This document shows positions 10,439-22,551 of a stretch of DNA of 64,000 nt, in pieces. This DNA is from Anastatus disparis (taxonomy: Eukaryota; Arthropoda; Insecta; Hymenoptera; Eupelmidae): assembly GCA_017163975.1 (NCBI GenBank), contig JAFFSR010000249.1, positions 9,812,622 through 9,876,621 on the forward strand. The letters are read 5' to 3'. The notes beneath the pieces were generated by a model that was not told where the DNA came from, did not search any database, and saw nothing but the letters and a program-made list of their open reading frames with translations. The stretch's first letter is position 1. Every line of letters starts with the position of its first letter. A program made the position numbers and the translations under genes.

Positions 10439-10861
10439 TACCATAATTATGTTAATTCGAAATTTAAGTATAAAAATGGATTATGTAATGGAACGCGATT
10501 AAAAATAACTAAATTATTCAAATATAACATAGAAGCACAAATAATTACTGAAGAAAATAAAGGAAATAAAGTTTTTATACCACGTATTACATTAAACACT
10601 AATGAATCATCATCTTTACCATTTAATTTATATAGAAAACAATTTCCTGTTATATTAGCTTTTGCTATAACAATTAATAAATCTCAAGGCCAAAGTTTCG
10701 AAAATATAGGAATATTCATCAAAAAACCTTTATTTTCTCACGGGCAATTATATGTTGCTCTTTCACGTTGTAAAAATGTAAATAAAATATATATTCAAAA
10801 TGAATCGGAAAACAAAGATATTATACCTAACATAGTTTGGAAAGAAATATCAGAAAAATAA
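10439..10861 (+). pseudogene. Helitron A PIF1-like helicase, C-terminal part
   Basis: The frame resumes with a MLIRNL-like block (10447-10470) and, after a one-base shift at an A run near 10476, reads NGLCNGTRL, the hallmark of the Helitron helicase C-terminal region. It then contains FAITINKSQGQS (about 10663-10698) and the final motif YVALSRCKN (about 10750-10776), the last helicase motifs of the PIF1/RecD family. It ends at a stop at 10859-10861. Confidence 0.85.
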
Positions 10862-11010
10862 TTTTATTATAATTTAACAAAAATTTAATGTTATTTAAAT
10901 AAATTTTTTATAAATTATTTTATTAATTAAACTTTATTTTTTTTCAGGTTATATTTATATTAATTATAAACATTAAAATTTTTTAATAATATATAAATAA
11001 AAAAAACATA

Positions 11011-11463
11011 ATGGAATGGAATTCAATTAATGATGTTGAAATTGACAATGTTAATGATCAACAAATGATTGAATGGGATCCAATAGAAGGTCATTATGTT
11101 GAAATTAACAATGTCAATGATCAACAATTGATGGAAAATTTAAATGATCAAATTGAAGAACATTTAAATTTCCAAGAAGAATATGAATATTATTTAGAAA
11201 GTCTAGATAATAATAGTTCAATAAGCAATACAATAATTTCTAAATTAAATAATATTATTAATTCGTATATAGAGGAAAATAATGAACAATTTGAATTTAA
11301 AAATTGGAATGAAGTACCAGAGTATTATAAATATTATGCGAATGAAATTATAAAATATAAAATAAATATAAGCGAACCAATAGCAGAATATTACTTTAAT
11401 CAAAGTCATGAAATTTATTCTAATTATTTATTAAGATTAGCTAACATTATTAATAAAATATGA
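11011..11463 (+). CDS. Uncharacterised acidic ORF downstream of Helitron A helicase
   Basis: This is an intact 150-residue frame 150 bp downstream of the helicase stop and still inside the element. It is acidic and Asn/Tyr-rich. An imperfect internal repeat lies near the N-terminus (VEIDNVNDQQ at about residue 9, VEINNVNDQQ at about 30). The second half looks helical, with YYKYYANEIIKY near residue 108. It has no membrane segment or known domain that I recognise. The ATG at 11011 follows an A-rich leader. It could be a Helitron accessory protein or a captured gene fragment. That it stays open while Rep and helicase are broken is notable, though 150 codons in such AT-rich DNA is not proof of selection. 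Confidence 0.5.
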   Translation: MEWNSINDVEIDNVNDQQMIEWDPIEGHYVEINNVNDQQLMENLNDQIEEHLNFQEEYEYYLESLDNNSSISNTIISKLNNIINSYIEENNEQFEFKNWNEVPEYYKYYANEIIKYKINISEPIAEYYFNQSHEIYSNYLLRLANIINKI

Positions 11464-12100
11464 AAAATTAAAATAAATCATAAATATTTAAATATATAAT
11501 AATAAATTTAAAAAAATTTTTAAATTATTAATATTATTAAAAACAAAAAAAATTAGAATATTTAAAAATTAACTAAAATATTTAAAAGTTATGATTATTT
11601 AAAATTTATAAAACGAAATTTTAATAAATAAATAATTTAACTAATAACAACAATAAATAAAAATTCATATTCATAACTTTTATACAGGTAAATATAGTAT
11701 AAGTAAGTATAAAATAATTTAAAATTATTTTATTTATTTATTTGTTATATAAATAACTAAATTTTAAATAAAATATGATATAATGATCATGTAATAATTT
11801 CATTTACAATATCATAATAAATTTATAAATTTTAGTATGAATTTTTGATATATCTCATAAAATGTTTAAAATGAGAAAAAAGATATAAAAAGGAATTATA
11901 ACAAAATAATCCTATAAATCTTATAAAACTCAAAATCATTACGATATATCAAATAATATACTAAATTATCAACAAAATTTTCAATATATTTTAAACTAAT
12001 GATCATTAATATCATAACAATAATAACACTATTTTTAAGTTATACTACATATAATTGAATATATTATAAATATTTAAAATAAAATATATTTTATAAGACT
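11464..12100. other. AT-rich 3' part of Helitron A, no gene
   Basis: Very AT-rich sequence with no supported open frame. It lies between the accessory ORF and the conserved 3' terminal block. Confidence 0.5.
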
Positions 12101-12111
12101 AAGTGGTTTTT

Positions 12112-12650
12112 AGGGCTACTGGCGAGGGTTTCCACTAATCAAAAAATCTAACGCGCCATCAAGGTACCTCTATGTTACACACCTTTTTTAAAACTTCATA
12201 TATTATATAATTATATTAACAAAAAAATTTTACAAATTTATTCAAAATTAATATTGATTTAAAAAATAAATATTTATAAGTTATATTGATAAAGGTTTGA
12301 AATGTAAGGTGGTGTGGAAAGCCGAACCTCAACACTATATATCTCTTCTTTTTTTATAAAAATAAAAAAATAATCAATTAATAATAATTATATATATATC
12401 TCTTCTTTTTGAAATATAATGAACAAAATAGTGTTGAGGTATTTTTATATAAAGTAACATAAATAATTAATATTAATAGAAATAGTAAAAATATTTATTT
12501 AGAGTTTAGATAAAAATTATATTATATAATAAATTAAATAATATTACATTATATAATATAATATTAATAATAAATGTTTAATATATAATTATATTTATAG
12601 CATAACTGGGGGTTGTGAGCAGTAGCAGCAGGGGTACCCCCTAGTTATAT
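12112..12650 (+). repeat. Helitron A 3' terminal region with hairpins
   Basis: The block GTGGTTTTTAGGGCTACTGG (12112) and the later AGGTGGTGTGGAAAG (12307) recur, inverted, at 45134-45099 and 44772-44758. The second block also recurs at 32275-32295. Two hairpins follow: CCTCAACACTAT with ATAGTGTTGAGG (12327-12338 and 12428-12439), and AACTGGGGGT with ACCCCCTAGTT (12603-12646). The last one abuts a (TA)n tract. Short terminal hairpins are usual at Helitron 3' ends. Confidence 0.65.
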
Positions 12651-12651
12651 A

Positions 12652-12712
<61 letters not shown>

Positions 12713-12720
12713 TTATTTAT

Positions 12721-13004
12721 TAAAAAAAGTTTGTTGTAAAAAGAACTAAAATGAAAATTATTTTGAGTTATTTCTAATAATATTGTATTTTTCAATTTAT
12801 TTACACTTACTTACGGATATTTGCAGTATCTACATTTAAAAAATGTATAAATGATAATAAACAATCATTATTTATCTCCAGCCTAACGCTTTTTCATTGT
12901 TATTTACAATTTTCAATATTTTCTTATAATCATTTGTTTATTCACAGTATTATTCTACTTTTAAAAATAATTTCATGCAAGTTGATGAAATATTTAATTA
13001 TAAG

Positions 13005-13043
<39 letters not shown>

Positions 13044-13301
13044 TTGCATATCACAAGAAAATTTACACATCAAAACTAATTCTCTAATGTAAAGAATAAA
13101 AAATTAAATTAATAGAATTTTGAAATTTTGATATGGGAATACTTTTTATAATGAACTTTTTAATAACTTTGAAAAATGATAAATTTTTTAAATAACTTGT
13201 GGTATTGAATGCTAATTAAATTTAGTTTTAACATGAAGATAATTATTCAAGTTGGAAATGTATTTAATGAAATAATATAACTATTTATAAGTTATCACTT
13301 A
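12721..13301. other. AT-rich spacer with short (TA)n
   Basis: No coding frame is supported. A (TA)n run lies at about 13006-13036. Confidence 0.5.
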
Positions 13302-13928
13302 AGGAGGTACCTTCGTCCACCACTTGAGTCAAATTTTCAATATGCTTATTTGATTAAAAGTTACTAGATATCTCCCCTCCCCAAGAATATATGTTTTGTA
13401 TGGTGGTTTTCACATACTCGATAGAATTAGCATCAATATAAAAAAAAAGAAATGATTTTTATTTAAAACTAAAAAATTAAAATTAATTAAAGAGCTAGGA
13501 TGATTATCTTTACTGTCCAAATCATTTACATGCTCTTTTTACGAAATTTGAAAATTTGAGGTCACGGTGTGTTTTTGCCACCGTCCGCTATGTACGATAA
13601 AAGTAACTAGATTCGTACATAAATGAATAATTTATTCATTCATATTTCCGTGTAAAAGTAATGAAAGTTTCTGAAAATTATTTTATACGTTGCCAGTAAT
13701 ATTATGTTTATCCTCAAAAAATTTCATTTTATTGTTTTTTTATTTTAAGATTAACTACAATATTAACGTTTCCCCATAAGAACCAATGTTATATAATTAT
13801 TCTAATTTCTCATTAATGAGATAACGAATCTTCATAAAATTTTATATGTGCATTTTAGACATAAAAACAAACAATTTTGCACAGTTTCGACCAAATCTGT
13901 TTTGTCATACCAAAGCGAAGGTACCTCC
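13302..13928. mobile_element. MITE with TTA target duplication
   Basis: Terminal inverted repeats AGGAGGTACCTTCG (13302) and CGAAGGTACCTCC (ending 13928) are flanked by TTA at 13299-13301 and 13929-13931. A three-base TWA target fits PIF/Harbinger-type mobilisation. The 627-bp body has no transposase frame. Confidence 0.75.
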
Positions 13929-14384
13929 TTACTAATAATTTCTTAAACTTTTTATTCATAGTTTAAAATAATATTAAATATATAATTATCATTTTAATAG
14001 TTTTTATAAAATATTATGTAAATTTTATAAGTATATATTATTTAAGGAGATGTAAAATGGACAGTACACTTGCGCCGATAAATATTGACTATATTTCTAT
14101 TGTATTTCAAAATTTTGAATAAAGAGATGCATTAACATATAATATATATCACGAAGATTATTCAGTTAAATTTTTAAATAAATCTATTCATTAGTTATTG
14201 AGGAGTTTGGGTTCCAATATTATTTACTAATATTTTTCTATTTGGAATCAGAAATCTAAATATCTTGAAAACTAATGATTAGAATAATTTGAAAATTTAA
14301 ATAAATTATCATCATGGTATATACTACACTTTGAAAAATTTTCTGGTAACTATACCAGTTTCCTGTAAATAATTACATGTTTTA

Positions 14385-14790
14385 ACGATGTGAAGTTACA
14401 TTTTTATGTAACTTTACATCGCTGAGCGTAGGTCCTACTATGATCGCGGTATTTTCCCCGTGCTTAGCAGTGTAATGTTACAGTCAATATCAACATGGCT
14501 GTCTGGTAAAAATACATGACATACGTGAACTTTCGCGTCAATAGAAACACATTTTAAACACAATAAGAAATATTTTATCCTTATTAATTGATGTTTAACA
14601 TAAAGTTATCAAATAATCTTTTCAAATTTGATAGTGTCATGAGTAATAAACGTGCAATGTATATTTTTTATTAAATTATATCGAATGTAGGTTAGAAACG
14701 ATGGATTATGTAATTTTACCGGTTTTCATGTGTATTTGACACGCTCAGCAAGGGTCCCGATACTTACCATGCTCAGCGATGTAAAGTTCC
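14385..14790. repeat. Inverted-repeat element candidate
   Basis: ACTTTACATCGCTGAGC at about 14403 is repeated in inverse orientation at about 14760-14778, and a smaller palindrome (GTGAAGTTACA / TGTAACTTTAC) lies at 14388-14412. The block looks like a degraded foldback MITE of about 400 bp, but its borders and target duplication are not clear. Confidence 0.45.
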
Positions 14791-16930
14791 GAGAGATTTT
14801 TTACTGTGTACGAGTTAATACATTCCTTTTATGGAAATTCAGAAATAGAATGGAAAGACAGTTAAATATGACAGTTAATTTTCATATCTTCTCATAGTGA
14901 AATATAATCAAACTTTGACAACAAATTCAACATAATAAAATAATTGTGCTTTCAATGATCATATTTAATACAAATTTTAGAGTGATATTACAGAATATTA
15001 TTTTTTTCCGCATTTATAATAAGTGTTTCGCAAATAATAAGTAAATTTTTTTTTTGAAATGTTTACTTTTTTAGGGGAAATTTCACTTCTATCTAGACAG
15101 TTCATAAATATAAATTCATAATTACAGACATAATAAGAAAAAATTATTCATATTTCATATATTTTCCTATCTTTATAATTGACTATTAAAAAAAATTTAA
15201 TATCAATTAATAATTTTTTTTAAGTGTATTCCATAAAAATTATGTTCAATCGATATTAAAAAAAATATTTTTTAATCATGTAATGATAATTTTTCAAATG
15301 AGGTAATTTGATGTATTTAAAAAATTAATATGTTTCTCTTATTAAAAATATTATTGCTTTAATGAAATGAATTTTAATATATTTAATTGTTAACAATTTT
15401 TATATAAATGACAATTCATTTAAATACAAACATGTGTACAAATGAAAATGTAATTAAGGTAAATATAATTTTAATATATTAATATGTAATTTTAATATAT
15501 TTAATTGTTAACAATTTTTATATAAATGACAAATTATTTAAATACTAACACGTGTATAAATCAAAATATAATTAAGGTTAAATGTATGTCATTTATAAAA
15601 AATTGTTAACAAGTGACTTTTTGAATAATATATTTTCATGAAAACTAATTTAAATACTTTATTCTCTGAATGATAACTGAATAAAATTTTAATTTAATAA
15701 ATTTAGTCATACAATTATAAATATATAATATTTATATAACTGTTCATCAAATAAAATTATTATTTTTTAATATATATATTAAAAAAATAATAATTACAAT
15801 GGATTGTAGTTAAATAAAAATGTTTATTTTAATAATGATAGCGTTGAAATTTACTTTGATGAAAATGTTATTTGATTGACATTTACAGTATTATTTTAAC
15901 TATATTTGAAAGGTTACTTGTCATTAATGAAAGAAAATTTAATCATTCAAATTAATAATTTATTAATATCAAGAATTTTCTGAAAATTATAATATTTATG
16001 ATATGCAAACCTTACTTGTGATACATACACTTTGTAATATTTGTATCTCATTGAAATTTTATATTGGATGCAAAAAGGATTGTTTAGTAATTGTAAATAG
16101 TTATTTTATTATTCTGAAATATCCAAATTTAAAATTAACTAAAAATGTGTATTTAATCTTATGATTTTTTAATTTAAATTTCGTATTTCATATGTATAAA
16201 ATACATTTGTGAAGATATTTTTATTAGAGATAAACACAGAATTTTTTTTAAGCATGTTTCACGTGAAAATTAATTTCACAATTTAAATTCATGGTCATAT
16301 ATTAAGGTCTGGAAATTAAAGTTGTCATTCAGTTTCCAGTTCTCAGTTTATTTATATCAAATATCGTACTATCTTTGTTTTTCTTATGAAACTAGATTGA
16401 GAAATAGTCACTTGATGAAATAAATTATACGCTTTTTTACTTTAAGCGCATGTGTACATATATTTTTATATTATGTTTCATCAAATTATTTTTAATTTTA
16501 TTTAGTACTTAAAATTAACTCAAATTAATTAATTCTTATTTACTTAAAATTAGTCATTTATACATAATAATATAATAAAAGAAAATCCAACGGAGCCACG
16601 TTGGGAGCGAAAAACTTCAATATAATTAATACCTATCAACGTAAAACCCATTAAATTGTGTAACAATTTTCAACAGTTGATAAATATAATGTAAATCATA
16701 TAATATATATATATATATCAATTTTAAATTACTAATAATTAATTTAAAACTCAAAAGTTACTATTTCAAAACGGAATATGGAAGATAAACATGTATCGTT
16801 TTATTCCTTAAATATCACAAATTAAAATATTAATTATTAATAATTTTAAAGTGTTATATATTATGTAAATAATTCTATATTTAATCATTTTTAATTTTAG
16901 TAACAGGAAAAGCCGCCCGAAAAGAGATTA
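14791..16930. other. AT-rich gene-free region with a short tandem duplication
   Basis: No supported genes. A segment of about 118 bp is tandemly duplicated at about 15370-15600; the block TTTAATTGTTAACAATTTTT occurs in both units. A small GC-richer hairpin, CCAACG..CGTTGG, lies near 16588. Confidence 0.55.
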
Positions 16931-16939
16931 CCCACATAG

Positions 16940-17720
16940 CATGAAATATTTCTGAAATATTTCTGAAATATTTCATTGAAAGATTCGGAATAAAACAGAA
17001 ATATTGATAAGAAATATTTTTGAAATATTGATATGTCCTTCTAGAAGATTGATTTGAAATATTTCATGTAATGTTTCTGTAACATTCTTTCATTATTTTG
17101 TAAAATATTAATTTGTAATATTGTTGAAAGATTGTAGCAATATTTGACCGCAAGATTCATGTGAGATTATGAATGTTTCAAGAAATGTTTCTGAAATATT
17201 TCTGAAATCTTTCATGAAATGTTGATTTGTAAGATTGTTGAAAGATTGCAGAAATATTTTATTAAAGGATTCATAAAAGATTATGAATCTTTCAAGAAAG
17301 GTTTCTGAAATATTTCTAAAATCTTTCATGAAATATTGCTTTGTAACATTGTTGAAAGATTGCAGAAATATTTTATTAAAGGATTCATAAAAGATTATGA
17401 ATCTTTCAAGAAATGTTTCTGAAATATTTCTAAAATCTTTCGTGAAATATTGCTTTGTAACATTGTTGAAAGATTGCTAAAATATGTTATTGAAGGATTC
17501 ATAAAAAATTATGAATCTCTCAAAAAATGTTTCGGAAATATTTCAGAAATCTTTCATGTAATATTGATATGTTATATTGTTGAAAGATTGCCCATCAGTT
17601 TAACTAAAGTATTCATAGAGGATTATTAACCCTTTCGGAAATATTTTTGGAATCTTTCATGAAATACTGATTTGTAATATTGATGAAAAATTCTATCAGA
17701 TATTATTTTTGATTTTGTAA
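16940..17720. repeat. Satellite I, ~115-120-bp unit rich in TTCNNGAA
   Basis: Tandem units share GTTGAAAGATTGCAGAAAT (near 17232 and 17352) and related blocks near 17127, 17467 and 17580, so the period is about 112-121 bp. TTTCATGAAAT and TTTCAAGAAA dyads recur throughout. Adjacent units differ by several per cent. No coding capacity is credible. Confidence 0.8.
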
Positions 17721-17889
17721 GAGTTGCATCTCAAACCATATTAGATACTTATACATTTATTTGTTATTTATAATTTAAGCGCTTATTTATTTGTATCAAG
17801 AATTTTCGGTCTTATATACTAAACGAGAGAGCGTCCCACCACTTGCGAGAGTTTGCCAACCACATTTACGATCACATGAAAATATAATC

Positions 17890-18880
17890 AAGTAGCCACC
17901 TGCTGGCAAGATGGAAGAATTGCTACAAACGCGAGAGAACTACAAATATTTAAACAATATTTCTCCAATATTTCACTGTTATATTCATAAATTTTTCGGA
18001 ATACTCCATGAAATATTTCTGGAATTTGACAGAAATATTTCATGAAATATTTCTTGAAAAATTTGCGCATTATTGATTTGAAATATTTTAAGAAATAGTG
18101 CAGCAATATTTCTTCGATATTTCAGTGTTATGTTCATACATTTTTTTAAATACTTCATGAAATGTTTTTTAAATATAACAGAAATATTTCATGAAATGTT
18201 TCTTGAAAGATTTGCGAAATATTGATTTGAAACATTTCAAGAAATAATATAACAATATTTCTTGAATATTTCAGTGTCAGATTCAAAAATTTTTTGAAAT
18301 AAAACATGAAATGTTCCTTTAATATTACAGGAATATTTCATGAAATGTTTTTTGAAAGATTGGCGAAATATTGATCGTAAACATTTTAAGAAATAATCTA
18401 GTAGCCTTTCTCAAATATTTCCGTGTTGGATTCAAAAATTTTTTGAAATAAAACATGAAATGTTCCTTCAATATTACAGAAATATTTCATGAAATGTTTC
18501 TTGAAAGATTTGCGAAATATTGATTTGAAACATTTCAAGAAATAATTTAGTAATATTTCTCAAATATTTTAGTGTTGGATTCAAAAATAGTTTGGAATAA
18601 AACATGAAATATTTCTTAAATATTACAGGAATATTTCATGCAATGTTTCTTGAAAGATTGGCGAAATATTGATCTGAAACATTTCAAGAAATAATCTAGT
18701 AACCTTTCTCAAATATTTCAGTGTTGGATTCAAAAATTGTTTGGAATAAAACATGAAATATTCCTTTAATATTACAGGAATATTTCATGCAATGTTTCTT
18801 GAAAGATTGGTGAAATATTAATGTAAAACATTTCAAGAAATAATCTAGTAATCTTTCTTAAATTTTTCAGTGTTGGAAAA
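17890..18880. repeat. Satellite II, ~150-bp unit, related to satellite I
   Basis: Units are marked by ATTTCATG(A/C)AATGTTT followed by TTGAAAGATT, near 18188, 18337, 18490, 18638 and 18787, giving a period of about 149-150 bp. Each unit also has TTCAGTGTTGGATTC and CATTTCAAGAAATAA blocks. It shares its TTCNNGAA dyads with satellite I but has a different period. Confidence 0.82.
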
Positions 18881-18884
18881 TATA

Positions 18885-19228
18885 GGATGTAATTGAATTT
18901 TTGAAAATTACAATATGTAAATTTTTTAGCTTATCTGATTGGTGAAAGGTTATTATTCAATATACAAAAAAACTTAATAGGAAACTTGCCTGATTAATTT
19001 TCTCATTTTCAACGGGGAAATAACTGAAAACTTCTTAATTTGCAAAAGAGTCAGAAAAATATTCATATTATAATTGATTATAAGATCTTTTTTCTCTCCT
19101 TAATTTTGAAGAAAATATACGAATACATTTTTTATCAGATATCATTTAGATAGATAGATAGATATTCATTAAATTATATTAACTGATTAAGTCGACTTAG
19201 TAAATATTTTCATGTAAAATATTGATTA
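18885..19228. other. AT-rich spacer with (TAGA)n
   Basis: A short TAGA tetranucleotide run lies at about 19150-19165. Nothing else was supported. Confidence 0.5.
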
Positions 19229-19229
19229 A

Positions 19230-20375
19230 CCCTGGTAGAAAATTAAGGATAAGATATGCTCAGATAACTAACTGTTGGCTATATCTCGTCGCTACGCAGT
19301 CGCGATAAGTGACCGATAAATACACGATAATATATTAAAGATTACAGAGTTAATATAAAATATAATCACTAAAATAATTAAAATTTTTTTCTTCTGATTC
19401 GAAATAAATTATAAATATTATAATATTCATTATTACAATTCATATGAGTTGTAAATAATTTTGCAATTAAAATCGTTTATAGAAAGCGAATCTGTATATA
19501 TACATGCTGCCCGCGATGGCGTCTGTTTGTACAATCGTAAAATATATCCTATAGTTGTGAATACTGAATGTTAGCTGCGCGCGCATCACTCGACGCTTCG
19601 ACTTCTATAAGCATCTATCTTCATCACTCTATGTGCAGGTTAGATTGACTTGACTTAACTTTAAAATTATTAAAGATGCATATACTGTTATTGTATAGTG
19701 TCAACATTTTCTGTTCTTTATTATATAACTTAAATTTATTTGCGAACATATACAGTATGATTATGAATAAAATATCCATGTAAAATCAGTGAGTGCGAAG
19801 TGCGAGTGAGCGAGTGCATATGTAAACTTAGTGTGAGAGAATACACTGTAAAAGAAAATGGCAAGAAATCACGTCGTTGGTCGACGATTTCAATGCGACC
19901 ATGCACCGTCGATGTTATTTAACATTGTTGAAGCGCAAAATCTAACTGATTTAATCTAAAAATCTTGTGTTCAGTTTACGTGAAATCACGCAAAGCACGT
20001 TAAAATGTCGCCGTTGAACGAAGTTAAATAACCTCGACGGTGCATGGTCGCATTGAAATCGTCGACCAACAACGTGATTTTCTGCTATTTTTTTTACAGT
20101 GTAAGACTGTCCGTTCAGGAACTGAAAAGGAAACAAGGAGTGAACAGCCTTTCTCTTTCTCACTAACTGTGTTCCCATATGCGTGCTCACTCACACTTTG
20201 TAATATGCTGTTTATGAATATAGTATAATTCAACATTGACCATATTCACCCGATACCATCGCGATAATTCGTTAAGAGTAATGGAGGTTTATCGCGATAT
20301 CTAAAAGCATATGATCGCGACTGCCCATAAAATACGGGATGATATACTGAAAATATGCTCAACTTTCTACCAGGG
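19230..20375. mobile_element. CCCTGGTAG-ended DNA element
   Basis: The ends are CCCTGGTAGAAA (19230) and its complement TTTCTACCAGGG (to 20375), each flanked by AA. Subterminal blocks containing CAGTCGCGAT appear in inverted orientation on both sides (about 19288 and 20300). No transposase is visible. A smaller MITE is nested in its centre. The terminus CCTGGTAGAAAAT also occurs once more at 21362-21374, and a related CCCTGGTAAC terminus bounds the element at 25547-27287. Confidence 0.65.
19844..20101. mobile_element. TA-flanked foldback MITE (CACTGTAAAA ends)
   Basis: Arms of about 80 bp (from 19844 and from 20022) form a near-perfect inverted repeat around a ~95-bp centre. Ends are CACTGTAAAA and TTTTTACAGTG with TA duplicated at 19842-19843 and 20102-20103, as for Tc1/mariner-mobilised MITEs. 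It sits inside the CCCTGGTAG-ended element, so it is the younger insertion. Confidence 0.8.
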
Positions 20376-21050
20376 AACTTCATTTTATTATAAATAATTG
20401 ATGAATATACTTAAACAAGATATCTAATTTTTAAAATTCGAGTAAATATTAAAGTATAACGAAACATTAGTCCTTATTTAATTTAATAAACGTTTCATAT
20501 AATATGTTAATAAATACAATTTAATCTTAATAATATTAAAGAATTAAAACATTTACTTGTTTAATAATCATATAAATACTTTTTGGATCAAAATTAAATT
20601 AACACATAATTTAAATTGACGTAAAGTATAAATATCGACTTAAGCAGTACTAGAATCTAGAAAGTCGAAGTATACGAACTCGCAACGTTGTCTCTGTGCT
20701 CAGTCTCGGCTCGCGGCAAGCGAGACGCCGACGAGTCGAAGCAAGCAACCACGCAACGCTAAAAGTTGTGCCCGATTTCGGCTGTTGGCATGGATGATGC
20801 CGACGAGTCGAAGCGATTGACTCGGCAATGCAGTCGCAGCGCTCCATTCGGATTCGCGTTACTATACTGTACAGACGGTCGCAATGATTGACTGCGGTAT
20901 AGTCACGCATAAACCTACTACGATTTTATGTATACTTATGCTTCGAGTGTTGTTCGCATCCCGCTAATACGATCAACTTCGCAGCGCTGGATTCGGGTTT
21001 TTTTTCAGTGTTCACGGCCTCAAAAAAGTGAGAACTACCGGGTAATGGCA
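20376..21050. other. Spacer with a GC-richer island
   Basis: 20376-20640 is AT-rich with nothing seen. 20650-20920 is much less AT-rich and contains the block GCCGACGAGTCGAAGC twice (about 20730 and 20800). The frames crossing it are short and show no recognisable domain. Confidence 0.4.
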
Positions 21051-21054
21051 CAGA

Positions 21055-22245
<1,191 letters not shown>

Positions 22246-22551
22246 AGTATGTACGTTGACTAACAAGGAGAGTTCCCCACCTCCGGCAAACGGATTTGGC
22301 TGAAACTGCAGGATATGATTTTTTGATGAAAAAAAATGAACCCGTGTTTTTTCTTTTCGTCGAATAGGCCTCCTAGACAAAAACATAGACATTTTTTCAA
22401 AAATATAGTAAAAAGGAGCCTTTATAAGAACTTGAATATCCAAACAACTAAGACTCTTACAAAAAAATACATAAAAGATCAAATAAAATGATAATCAAAT
22501 GCTTTGATTTAAACTTTGTTACATTAAAAAAACTTCAGTGGATCAAAAGTT

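Larger units (their letters stand above)
6690..12720 (+). mobile_element. Helitron A (Helentron-like), decayed
   Basis: This is a rolling-circle transposon with, in order: an AT microsatellite and the shared terminus CTATATTATATAGTTATAT (6707-6725); a C-rich leader (6745-6905); a Rep/HUH fragment; a PIF1-type helicase; an accessory ORF; and a 3' region with hairpins ending at a (TA)n tract (12645-12710). Helitrons B and C share the 5' terminus and the internal genes. Compared with copy C, the N-terminal half of Rep is deleted just after the leader. Several frameshifts sit at A or T homopolymers. A ~1.08-kb A/C-rich block interrupts the helicase. Confidence 0.85.

Noticed and set aside
17108..18106. 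Minus-strand frames rich in Phe/Glu/Ile across the satellites
   Set aside because: They follow the satellite period and show no constraint between units.
16940..18880. Possible CRISPR-like array
   Set aside because: Units are diverged and contiguous with no unique spacers; this is an AT-rich eukaryotic satellite.
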